Below, one piece after another: positions 6,294-13,182 of a stretch of DNA of 36,781 nucleotides. Position numbers and translations under genes: made by a program. Source of the stretch: Candidatus Poribacteria bacterium (GTDB lineage: Bacteria > Poribacteria > WGA-4E > WGA-3G); the NCBI GenBank assembly GCA_026702755.1, contig JAPPBX010000016.1, positions 1-36,781 of the forward strand. The letters run 5' to 3'. The notes under the pieces were generated by a model. The model did not search any database. It had not been told where the DNA came from and was given only the letters and a program-made list of their open reading frames with translations. Numbering within the stretch: the stretch's first letter is position 1; each line of letters starts with the position of its first letter.

Positions 6294-8345
6294 ATGCAGT
6301 ACACATCACAACAAAATGATTGGTTGGTTCAGCCTTTTCGTCAACCCGCTTCGGTGGAGGAAAAGGACAATCGGCTTATTCTTGATAACGGACTCATCCG
6401 GCGAACGTTCGTCACCTCACCTAATTTCGCGACAGTTGATTATACTAATCAGATTACTGATAGTGGTCTTCTTCGTGGCATCAAACCGGAGGCGGTGCTT
6501 ACGATTGACGGACACCAATTTGAGGTCGGTGGCTTGAAAGGACAGCCCGACTACGCCTATCTTGATTCGGATTGGATTGTGGACTTGACCAGTGACGAGA
6601 ACGCATTTCAATTTCACGAGTATCGAGTCGGTGAAACTGAAATCCGCTATCCGTGGGTCCGCAGGCGTTCTTCGACATCATCAGTATATCCACCGGAAGG
6701 TGTGACACTAACGGTTGCGTTTTCACCGCCGCCATCCGTTGACTCCCTTCGGGTTTATGTGCACTATGAACTCTACCAAGGCATTCCGGTCCTGTCCAAG
6801 TGGATCACTGTTCGCAATGAGGGTCAAAAACCTATTCTATTGGATGCCTTAAGCTGTGAAATCCTTGCGATCAACGAGCAGGAGAAGCATCGGCTACAGG
6901 TCGAAAGCGATTACGCCTTCAGTGGAATGGAAACGACACAGTGGGGTCCAGATGCGGATTACAAGACGCAAGTCGATTATCACTATCAGATGCCACTGTT
7001 GATGAGAAGTTTCTATCCACTCGGTCCGGGAGTATCCCTTCAACCGGGAGAGACTTTCAGGAGTTTTCGCACCTTCGAGATTCTGCATGACAGTGATGCT
7101 CGTGAACGAAAAGGACTTGCGCGTCGTAAAATGTATCGCACGGTCGCGCCACAGGTCACCGAGAATCCTATCCTCATGCACGTTCGGAGTGCTGAACCGG
7201 ACGCGGTCCGTTTGGCAATCGATCAGTGCGCCGAAGTCGGATTTGAAATGGTGATTATGACCTTTGGGAGCGGCTTCAATATCGAGAGCGAAGACCCGGA
7301 ATACATCGCCACGATGAAGGAATTGACCGATTATGCCCATCGTAAAGGTATTCAAATCGGTGGCTATACGTTGATGTGTGCCTCGCGGGGTGTGGGCGAA
7401 GACTTCAACTGTATTGACCCAGACACTGGACAACCTGGAAGTCGGTTTGGACAGAGTGCTTGTCTGGCGAGCCGCTGGGCAGACGGTTATTTCCAGCGGG
7501 TGCTGAATTTCATGGATGCAACTGGGATGGATATCATTGAGACTGATGGTCCTTATCATGGTGATGTCTGTGCATCAACGACGCATGAATACCATAACGG
7601 GTTGGCGGATTCGCAGTTGCGCCAGTGGGAAGCGTGCGTTCATTTTTACCACGCATGCCGAGCACGCGGTATCTATATCAATTCGCCAGATCAGTATTAC
7701 CTCAACGGTTCAAACAAATGTGGTATGGGCTATCGCGAAACAAATTTCAGCTTGCCCCGCGAGCGGCAAATTCTAATCGCTCGGCAGAATATCTACGATG
7801 GAACTTATGAAAAGACACCGAGTATGGGCTGGATGTTCGTTCCGCTGGTGGAGTATCACGGTGGTGGGCAAGCCGCAACGTTTGAGCCGCTTTGTGACCA
7901 CCTTGATGACTACGAATCACATTTAGCGCAAAACTTCGGCAGCGGTGTAATTGCGTGCTATCGCGGTCCCCGGCTTTTTGATACGGAACAGACGAAAGCA
8001 GTTGTTAAGAAATGGGTTGACTTCTACAAAAGGTATCGCCCAATATTGGATTCTGACTTGATTCACGTGCGCCGTCCAGATGGGCGTTCTATTGATTGTG
8101 TGCTCCATGCCAACGCGCAAATCAGTCCGTGTGGACTCGTGATGCTCTATAACCCTACACGGACGAGACAACAGATGACTTTGAGGTTGCCGCTCTATTA
8201 TACTGGATTGTCTGAAATTGCCAAGATTCGTGCAGGAGAAGGTGAACCTAAAAGGTACAAAATCGACCGGAATTACAATGTTGAGATTCCTATTAAGATG
8301 GAAGCCAAGAGCGTTAACTATCTCGTTATTGAACCTGAAGTTTGA
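6294..8345 (+). CDS. Putative clan GH-D-like glycosidase (alpha-galactosidase-like), cytoplasmic
   Basis: 683 aa, no signal peptide. Residues about 20-270 form a beta-rich N-terminal domain (NRLILDNGLIRRTFVTSP; VLSKWITVRNEG; SLQPGETFRSFRTFEIL), as in GH36-type enzymes. Residues about 300-600 look like a TIM barrel: GFEMVIMTFGSGF, GIQIGGYTLMC, GMDIIETDGPYHGDVC (the Asp of ETDG sits where clan GH-D enzymes carry the nucleophile) and GIYINSPDQYY. A short beta domain ends the protein (CGLVMLYNPT to NYLVIEPEV). Predicted role is hydrolysis of alpha-linked sugars; exact family and substrate are unknown. It is divergent from the LamG-GHL15 pair and followed by another LamG gene, so the locus looks like a small glycan-use unit. 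Confidence 0.6.
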   Translation: MQYTSQQNDWLVQPFRQPASVEEKDNRLILDNGLIRRTFVTSPNFATVDYTNQITDSGLLRGIKPEAVLTIDGHQFEVGGLKGQPDYAYLDSDWIVDLTSDENAFQFHEYRVGETEIRYPWVRRRSSTSSVYPPEGVTLTVAFSPPPSVDSLRVYVHYELYQGIPVLSKWITVRNEGQKPILLDALSCEILAINEQEKHRLQVESDYAFSGMETTQWGPDADYKTQVDYHYQMPLLMRSFYPLGPGVSLQPGETFRSFRTFEILHDSDARERKGLARRKMYRTVAPQVTENPILMHVRSAEPDAVRLAIDQCAEVGFEMVIMTFGSGFNIESEDPEYIATMKELTDYAHRKGIQIGGYTLMCASRGVGEDFNCIDPDTGQPGSRFGQSACLASRWADGYFQRVLNFMDATGMDIIETDGPYHGDVCASTTHEYHNGLADSQLRQWEACVHFYHACRARGIYINSPDQYYLNGSNKCGMGYRETNFSLPRERQILIARQNIYDGTYEKTPSMGWMFVPLVEYHGGGQAATFEPLCDHLDDYESHLAQNFGSGVIACYRGPRLFDTEQTKAVVKKWVDFYKRYRPILDSDLIHVRRPDGRSIDCVLHANAQISPCGLVMLYNPTRTRQQMTLRLPLYYTGLSEIAKIRAGEGEPKRYKIDRNYNVEIPIKMEAKSVNYLVIEPEV

Positions 8346-8456
8346 ACGCTCCCTAATTTTTCGATGTCAGCGGATTTCTGACATGTTGGGTGCCTGAGTT
8401 AATGAAACAGATTTCCTCACGTATGTTGAACCGTTCATTCATAAATGGAGGTAAAA

Positions 8457-9224
8457 ATGAGAGTAATCCAATTAGCAAAAGCGATTTTAGTATCCGGAAC
8501 GCTGATCTGCATCAGTTTCATGATCTCAGATCTAAGTTCTGCCAAGCTCGATCCGGACGCAGCTTTGGGAATATGGTTTTTTGATGAAGGTAAAGGTGGC
8601 GTGGCAAAAGATTCTGCCGAAAATGGGAATGACGGAGAGATTGTTGGTGCTAAATGGGACACTGGCCAGTACGGTGAAGCTCTACAGTTTGAGGGTGGAG
8701 CACATGTTGCTGTCGGTGATTTTTCTGATTATGAGGATGAAGTGTCAATCGTTGCTTTGATTAAAACGCCTGCAGCCCCAGCATGGTCTGACATCATTGT
8801 AGGTCCCTGCAGCGACGTTATCTTGACATTGCAGAACCACAAATTAAATTTCGCTGGACAGTGTGGACAACCAATTCCGCATAACACATGGTCGACAACC
8901 TTATTGAACGATGATAAGTGGCATTACATCGCAGGGACTTATGACGGTAAAAAAGTGAATGTCTATGTCGATGGTGAATTAGAAGCATCTAATGCTGCCG
9001 CAGGTCCATTTGTAGCGGGACCGAAGTATATTGGCTCCAGAGACGACAAACAGGAGGCTTTCACAGGTCTCATTGATGAGATCGCATTTTTCAATGCCGC
9101 GCTCTCAGAGAATGATGTAAAAGCGATTTCCGACAGTGGATTATCTATCGCACTCGGTTTTGCAGCGGTTTCTCCGCAAGCGAAACTTGCCACGACTTGG
9201 GCGAAATTGAAAACAGAACCCTAA
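8457..9224 (+). CDS. Exported LamG protein with TTW tail
   Basis: 255 aa. ATG 8457 is chosen because GGAGGT (8447-8452) lies four bases upstream; the ATG at 8445 overlaps that site. Signal peptide about 1-30. LamG jelly roll: AALGIWFFDEGKGGVAKDSA with ENGNDGEIVGAKW, HVAVGDFSDYEDEVSIVALI, KWHYIAGTYDGKKVNVYVDG, and LIDEIAFFNAALSENDVKAI. The end reads AVSPQAKLATTWAKLKTEP-stop, near-identical in sense to the tail of the minus-strand LamG protein at 5341 but with different codons. Cys residues in the mature part (PCSDV, QCGQ) could form a disulfide. Confidence 0.8.
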   Translation: MRVIQLAKAILVSGTLICISFMISDLSSAKLDPDAALGIWFFDEGKGGVAKDSAENGNDGEIVGAKWDTGQYGEALQFEGGAHVAVGDFSDYEDEVSIVALIKTPAAPAWSDIIVGPCSDVILTLQNHKLNFAGQCGQPIPHNTWSTTLLNDDKWHYIAGTYDGKKVNVYVDGELEASNAAAGPFVAGPKYIGSRDDKQEAFTGLIDEIAFFNAALSENDVKAISDSGLSIALGFAAVSPQAKLATTWAKLKTEP

Positions 9225-9300
9225 TTCGCTAAAGGTATCAACTGCGCTATTACACCTGAGTTCCGCTTTGCTTTAGTGAATCAACGCCGAATTATCCGAA

Positions 9301-9350
9301 TGAAACCCAACGCTTCATTGCACCCCAGCTGGTGAAAGCGTTGGGTTTCA
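9301..9350. repeat. Long inverted repeat
   Basis: TGAAACCCAACGCTT (9301-9315) pairs perfectly with AAGCGTTGGGTTTCA (9336-9350), a 15-bp stem with a 20-nt loop. It could terminate transcription of the LamG gene from 77 bp downstream, but no U tract follows. The fragment TTGGGTTTCACT also occurs at 2880-2891, so it is likely a dispersed palindromic repeat. Confidence 0.65.
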
Positions 9351-9469
9351 CTGTAACGTTTCACATAGCAACTTGCGAAAAAAATACCGTTTTTTTAATA
9401 CTGGTATGTCTTGTATTTCCCCATTCAACCCAACCTATAAGAATCTGGTTCTTATGTATCGGACTCATC

Positions 9470-9588
9470 TTATAGTAAAGCCCACAATTACTTGGACATT
9501 GAGGGAGGCGAGGATACAATCCTCGCCAGCGGCAGTGAGGATTTCTTTCACTAACCGCCTATTCACCTATTTTCGGGCTTTACTATAA
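9470..9588. mobile_element. MITE-like element, copy 1 (119 bp)
   Basis: Perfect 14-bp terminal inverted repeats, TTATAGTAAAGCCC (9470-9483) and GGGCTTTACTATAA (9575-9588). The interior has a palindrome GGCGAGGAT-aca-ATCCTCGCC (9507-9527). There is no coding capacity. Ends in TTATA/TATAA fit TA-targeting IS630/Tc1-mariner-type elements (inference). A diverged second copy lies at 13052-13171. Confidence 0.75.
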
Positions 9589-9627
9589 ATAAATTTTGAA
9601 GTTTCATGAAACGCACCCTTGTAGAAG

Positions 9628-9660
9628 AAGCCCGCGTTGCGGAAGGGCTGCTATTTTTTT
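9628..9660 (+). terminator. Terminator-like hairpin with T tract
   Basis: AGCCC (9629-9633) and GGGCT (9645-9649) enclose a small CGC/GCG inner stem, followed by a run of seven T (9654-9660). It sits 400 bp after the LamG stop and before the next start, so it may end read-through from the MITE region. Confidence 0.4.
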
Positions 9661-9740
9661 CTGAACAAATCCAGTCGTTATCTGCCTAATCTAACAGAGG
9701 AAGACGTACCAAAAACTTCTAACCGTTAGTGAGGAAATCC

Positions 9741-11891
9741 ATGAAACAGAAAAACTTTATCGTAGCACTTTTCGCTTGCATGCTAATGCTTTCAACCATA
9801 GTTGTACTAAATACTTGGACACAGAGTAAACTGTCGGTAGACGAGAAACGGTTCGACTTCGACCAGAATGATGTGCTCAGCGAAGCTGAACAGCAGCTCA
9901 TGTTTAGGGTGATGCGGCTTGAAGCTGCCAGAGGAAACAAATTCAGTGAGAGCGAGATCCGTCAGATGCAAAGTGGAGAACGAGATAGATCTCGTAGAAG
10001 GGGAGGATTCGGTAGAGGACGTGGTTCCCGAGAACCTTCAGGACCTCGTCTTGATCCAGAGCAGGTCGCATTCAAAGATGGCGCAGCCACAATTCCGGAC
10101 CGCGAGACCTTCAAAAAACTCTCATATCAGGGCACGGATGTCCGTATTGATACGCAACTGACCGGAATTGAATTTGTAAAGTTTCAGATTGAGAGGACAC
10201 ATACAGAAAATCCGCAGCTTTATTTCATGAACACGGTGACCCATCGCTCCCATGGCAGCTTCATGGGGGCTGCGGGTTTGGGACGCGGGCAAGGACAGAT
10301 GCGCGGTGTGCTGAGTTATCGTCCACTTTTCACTTCTCCGAATGGTGAACCCGGTGTTTATACCTTTGAATTTAATCCAAACGATGCCTTCCCGTTTGAG
10401 GAAATTAAGCTTGCTCACGATCTGCTCGTTGCTAAAATGCCGATACTGAAAAATCGCCTCGGCTATTGTCCGTTATGGGGAGCCATCGGTATTTATAATC
10501 GTGAAAAAGCACTCTATGACGCAGCGGAATTCCCTGTCTATTTTGAAGATGACCTTTACGCCAACATCGGCTACCTTCCGCTGAATCAGGCAGCGTCATT
10601 CGGTCGGCTACGTGTATTGGCGGTGGATGAACGTCCTACAGTTCGGGATATTGTCATCTGCAAAACGTTGCCAAACGAGATGCCGCGTGTCGCTGGGGTT
10701 ATCACGGGTGTCCAGCAGACGCCGCTTTCGCATGTTAACCTTCGTGCTATTCAGGACAAAGTTCCGAACGCCTTCATCGCTGAGGCATGGAAAAGCGCAA
10801 GGATTGCACCACTCATTGGCAAGTACGTCTACTATAAAGTGAACGCAGACGGTTTTGAAATTCGGGAGGCAACACTCAAGGAAGTGGATAGCCATTTTGC
10901 CGATTTACGTCCCCCGAAAGCGCAGAAACCGGAGCGCAACCTCTCTCTTAGGGAGATTCTACCGCTTGATAATATCCGCTTCACAGATTCATCTGGCTTT
11001 GGTGTCAAGACCGCTAACGTAGCAACACTCCGCACATTTGGATTTCCAGAAGTCACGGTGCCGAACGGATTTGGTGTTCCCTTCTACTTCTATGACGAAT
11101 TCATGAAGCACAACGGTTTCTATGAGGAGCTTGAGAGTTTGCTCAAAGATCCAACGTTTCAAAGTGGACAAGACACAAAAGTCGCAGAGTTGAAGAAGTT
11201 GCGGGCAGAGATTAGGAAGGGCGAAATGCCGGCGTGGATGATGGAGGCACTTTCGGAATTGCAAAGCGCATTTCCAGAAGGGACATCTCTCCGGTGCCGC
11301 TCCAGCACAAACAACGAAGACTTACCTGGTTTTAGCGGTGCAGGTTTATACGATTCCTTCACACATAACTCGGACGAAGGGCATCTATCAAAGTCGATTA
11401 AGCAAGTGTTTGCAAGCCTCTGGAACTTCCGGGCATTTGAGGCGCGTGATTTCTATCGGATCGACCATTTTACTACAACTATGGCGGTGCTTGTCCATCC
11501 TAATTTTGCAAACGAATTGGCGAATGGCGTTGCTGTAACCGATGATGTTGTCTATCAAACAATAGGGAATTACTATCTCAACACGCAGGTCGGTGAGGAC
11601 CTCGTGACAAATCCTGAAGAGCAATCCGTTCCGGAAGAGATTTTATTGGATTGGTGGGACAGTAGTAACTATAGGGTTGTGAAAACTTCCAATCGCACAG
11701 TAGACAACGAACGCATTTTGACGGATGCCTACCTACGTGAACTGAGTCGTTATCTTGGTATGATACACAATAAGTTCAGTCAGCTCTATGGACCCGTTGG
11801 GCGGACGAAGGATTTCGCTATGGAGATTGAGTTCAAGATTACGAGCGACGGGAAACTCTCGATCAAACAAGCGAGACCATGGGGATATTAA
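9741..11891 (+). CDS. Membrane-anchored or exported PEP-synthase/glucan-dikinase-like protein
   Basis: 716 aa from ATG 9741 (GAGGAA at 9731-9736; a GTG at 9729 overlaps it). N-terminal hydrophobic segment about 5-25 without a clear cleavage site. Then an EF-hand-like loop DFDQNDVLSEAE (about 39-50) and an Arg/Gly-rich linker (about 80-105). Around residue 331 TPLSHVNLRA matches the phosphohistidine motif of swivelling domains. The C-terminal 290 residues are a PPDK_N (PF01326) nucleotide-binding domain: FGVKTANVATL, LRCRSSTNNEDLPGFSGAGL (about 517-536), IEFKI and IKQARPWGY. The order His domain then ATP domain is that of glucan and phosphoglucan water dikinases, opposite to PEP synthase and PPDK, and no PEP/pyruvate TIM barrel is present. 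Phosphoryl transfer to a glycan is therefore plausible but unproven. Confidence 0.65.
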   Translation: MKQKNFIVALFACMLMLSTIVVLNTWTQSKLSVDEKRFDFDQNDVLSEAEQQLMFRVMRLEAARGNKFSESEIRQMQSGERDRSRRRGGFGRGRGSREPSGPRLDPEQVAFKDGAATIPDRETFKKLSYQGTDVRIDTQLTGIEFVKFQIERTHTENPQLYFMNTVTHRSHGSFMGAAGLGRGQGQMRGVLSYRPLFTSPNGEPGVYTFEFNPNDAFPFEEIKLAHDLLVAKMPILKNRLGYCPLWGAIGIYNREKALYDAAEFPVYFEDDLYANIGYLPLNQAASFGRLRVLAVDERPTVRDIVICKTLPNEMPRVAGVITGVQQTPLSHVNLRAIQDKVPNAFIAEAWKSARIAPLIGKYVYYKVNADGFEIREATLKEVDSHFADLRPPKAQKPERNLSLREILPLDNIRFTDSSGFGVKTANVATLRTFGFPEVTVPNGFGVPFYFYDEFMKHNGFYEELESLLKDPTFQSGQDTKVAELKKLRAEIRKGEMPAWMMEALSELQSAFPEGTSLRCRSSTNNEDLPGFSGAGLYDSFTHNSDEGHLSKSIKQVFASLWNFRAFEARDFYRIDHFTTTMAVLVHPNFANELANGVAVTDDVVYQTIGNYYLNTQVGEDLVTNPEEQSVPEEILLDWWDSSNYRVVKTSNRTVDNERILTDAYLRELSRYLGMIHNKFSQLYGPVGRTKDFAMEIEFKITSDGKLSIKQARPWGY

Positions 11892-11897
11892 CGGCAA

Positions 11898-11921
11898 GGG
11901 CGCGATCTTCCAACCGCGCCC
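11898..11921. repeat. Small palindromic repeat (CTTCCAA loop)
   Basis: GGGCGCG (11898-11904) and CGCGCCC (11915-11921) with loop ATCTTCCAAC. It lies between convergent genes and may act as a bidirectional 3' end. Loop and layout match the palindromes at 31227-31276 and within the 13052 element. Confidence 0.6.
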
Positions 11922-11996
11922 ATTGTATGTCCGATTCGATAATCACAGCATCGAGTTTGGGAACCTCACCCTCGGTGCCAAGTGTGCATAGTAATG

Positions 11997-13037
11997 CTAA
12001 TTCGTTTTCTTAATTTTTCCCCAGACCGTAAGAAATCTATTTAGGACTGTTACACTCAGACCGCTCGGAACGAATTGCTCAACAGTTGGAAGAATCGCGG
12101 GCCCCAATCCTTCTGCAACGCCTCCGACAGCATAGATTTTATTCGCAATAGTGCCAATGCCTAAGAAAACCCTCGCCGTTGGCATCTCGGGGGCTTCTGT
12201 CCATGTGTCATTATCAGGATCGTATATTTCAACGTTCGTTAGCCCGGGACCTTGCACAACAGATGTCCCTCCAACGGCGTAAATTTTTCCGTTCACAACG
12301 CCCACTGCCAAAGCGGTTCGGGGTGTTGGCATATCTGCTTTCTCTGTCCATGTATCCGTTGCAGGATCATATTCTTGAACCGTTTCGAGTACAGGACCTT
12401 GCACCGCAGGTGTCCCGCCGATGAGGTATATTTTTCCATCAATGCTTGTAGCAGCCATTCCTGAAACCGGTGTTGGCATATCTGCCTTTTTGCTCCATGT
12501 ATCAGCTGCTGGATCATATTCTTCAACGGTCGGCAGTATAGGTCCAACATTTTGTGCGACACCCCCAATTGCGTAAATTTTACCGTCTACGGCAGTCGCG
12601 GTAAAAAAGGAGCGGGGTGTTGGCATATCCGCTTTTTGGGTCCATATATCGGTTGCTGGGTTATATTCTTCAACGCTTCCGAGGGCTGGAGCTTGCGCGC
12701 TCCACCCACCGATAGCGTAGATCTTCCCACCAACGACGCAAGTTACAACACCGGCACGTGCCGCTGGCAGAGGTGCCTTCTGAACCCATTTGTCCGCATC
12801 TGGGTCATAAGCATCAACAAAGTCAACGGGTTCAGCGAGCATTCCACCGATAGTGTAAAGTTGGTTGTCAACAGTGGATACGGCGAAAAACAGTCTCGGA
12901 ATTGGCATGTCTGCTTTTTGATTCCAGTTTTCAGCTGTAGCATTATGTATCAAATAGAAAGTGAGTGAGATAGCCAATAGCCATCCCCAATTAAAAAACA
13001 AAGATCCGTTTGATTTTATTTTAAATTTTCTTTTCAT
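11997..13037 (-). CDS. Exported six-kelch beta-propeller protein with TxW tail
   Basis: 346 aa. Hydrophobic signal peptide about 15-35 (cut after TAE or ATA). Six kelch repeats of about 48 residues, each with W-x-x-KADMPTPR and a G-K-I-Y-x-I/V-G-G strand (GGKIYAIGGW, DGKIYAIGGV, DGKIYLIGGT, NGKIYAVGGT, NKIYAVGGV), giving a six-bladed propeller, usually a ligand-binding or structural module. After the propeller comes LNRFLTVWGKIKKTN-stop, the same tail motif as the LamG proteins despite an unrelated fold. GGAG is 8 nt before the start. A MITE copy ends 15 bp upstream and its end supplies TATAAT. Confidence 0.85.
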   Translation of the reverse strand: MKRKFKIKSNGSLFFNWGWLLAISLTFYLIHNATAENWNQKADMPIPRLFFAVSTVDNQLYTIGGMLAEPVDFVDAYDPDADKWVQKAPLPAARAGVVTCVVGGKIYAIGGWSAQAPALGSVEEYNPATDIWTQKADMPTPRSFFTATAVDGKIYAIGGVAQNVGPILPTVEEYDPAADTWSKKADMPTPVSGMAATSIDGKIYLIGGTPAVQGPVLETVQEYDPATDTWTEKADMPTPRTALAVGVVNGKIYAVGGTSVVQGPGLTNVEIYDPDNDTWTEAPEMPTARVFLGIGTIANKIYAVGGVAEGLGPAILPTVEQFVPSGLSVTVLNRFLTVWGKIKKTN

Positions 13038-13051
13038 TGAAAATCTCCATA

Positions 13052-13171
13052 TTATAGTAAAACCTACAATTAATTAGACATTATGGAAGGGCAAGGTTCC
13101 AAACCTCGCCAGCGATGGTAAAGTGTTTTGTGTTTTCCAAAGTGCCCTTTTATTTTTGGATTTTACTTTAG
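13052..13171. mobile_element. MITE-like element, copy 2 (120 bp, diverged)
   Basis: Starts TTATAGTAAAACC (13052-13064) and ends near GGATTTTACTTTA (13158-13170), matching the ends of copy 1 with several changes. The first 60 bp align well with copy 1, including ACAATTA, GACATT and CCTCGCCAGCG. The inner palindrome is AGGTT-cca-AACCT. It occupies almost the whole gap between two minus-strand genes and reaches the 5' flank of the kelch gene. Confidence 0.7.
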
Positions 13172-13182
13172 TTTGAAAGGTA

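Larger units (their letters stand above)
9225..9740. other. Gene-free 0.5-kb stretch rich in repeats
   Basis: Holds a long palindrome (9301-9350), a 119-bp MITE (9470-9588), a terminator-like hairpin (9628-9660) and the ribosome binding site of the next gene. No credible coding sequence seen. Confidence 0.6.

Noticed and set aside
9741-11891. Canonical PEP synthase (ppsA)
   Set aside because: No C-terminal PEP/pyruvate barrel, reversed order of His and ATP domains, and an N-terminal membrane segment.
12179-12968. Plus-strand reading frames across the kelch gene
   Set aside because: They mirror the kelch repeats on the opposite strand and have no start or binding-site context.
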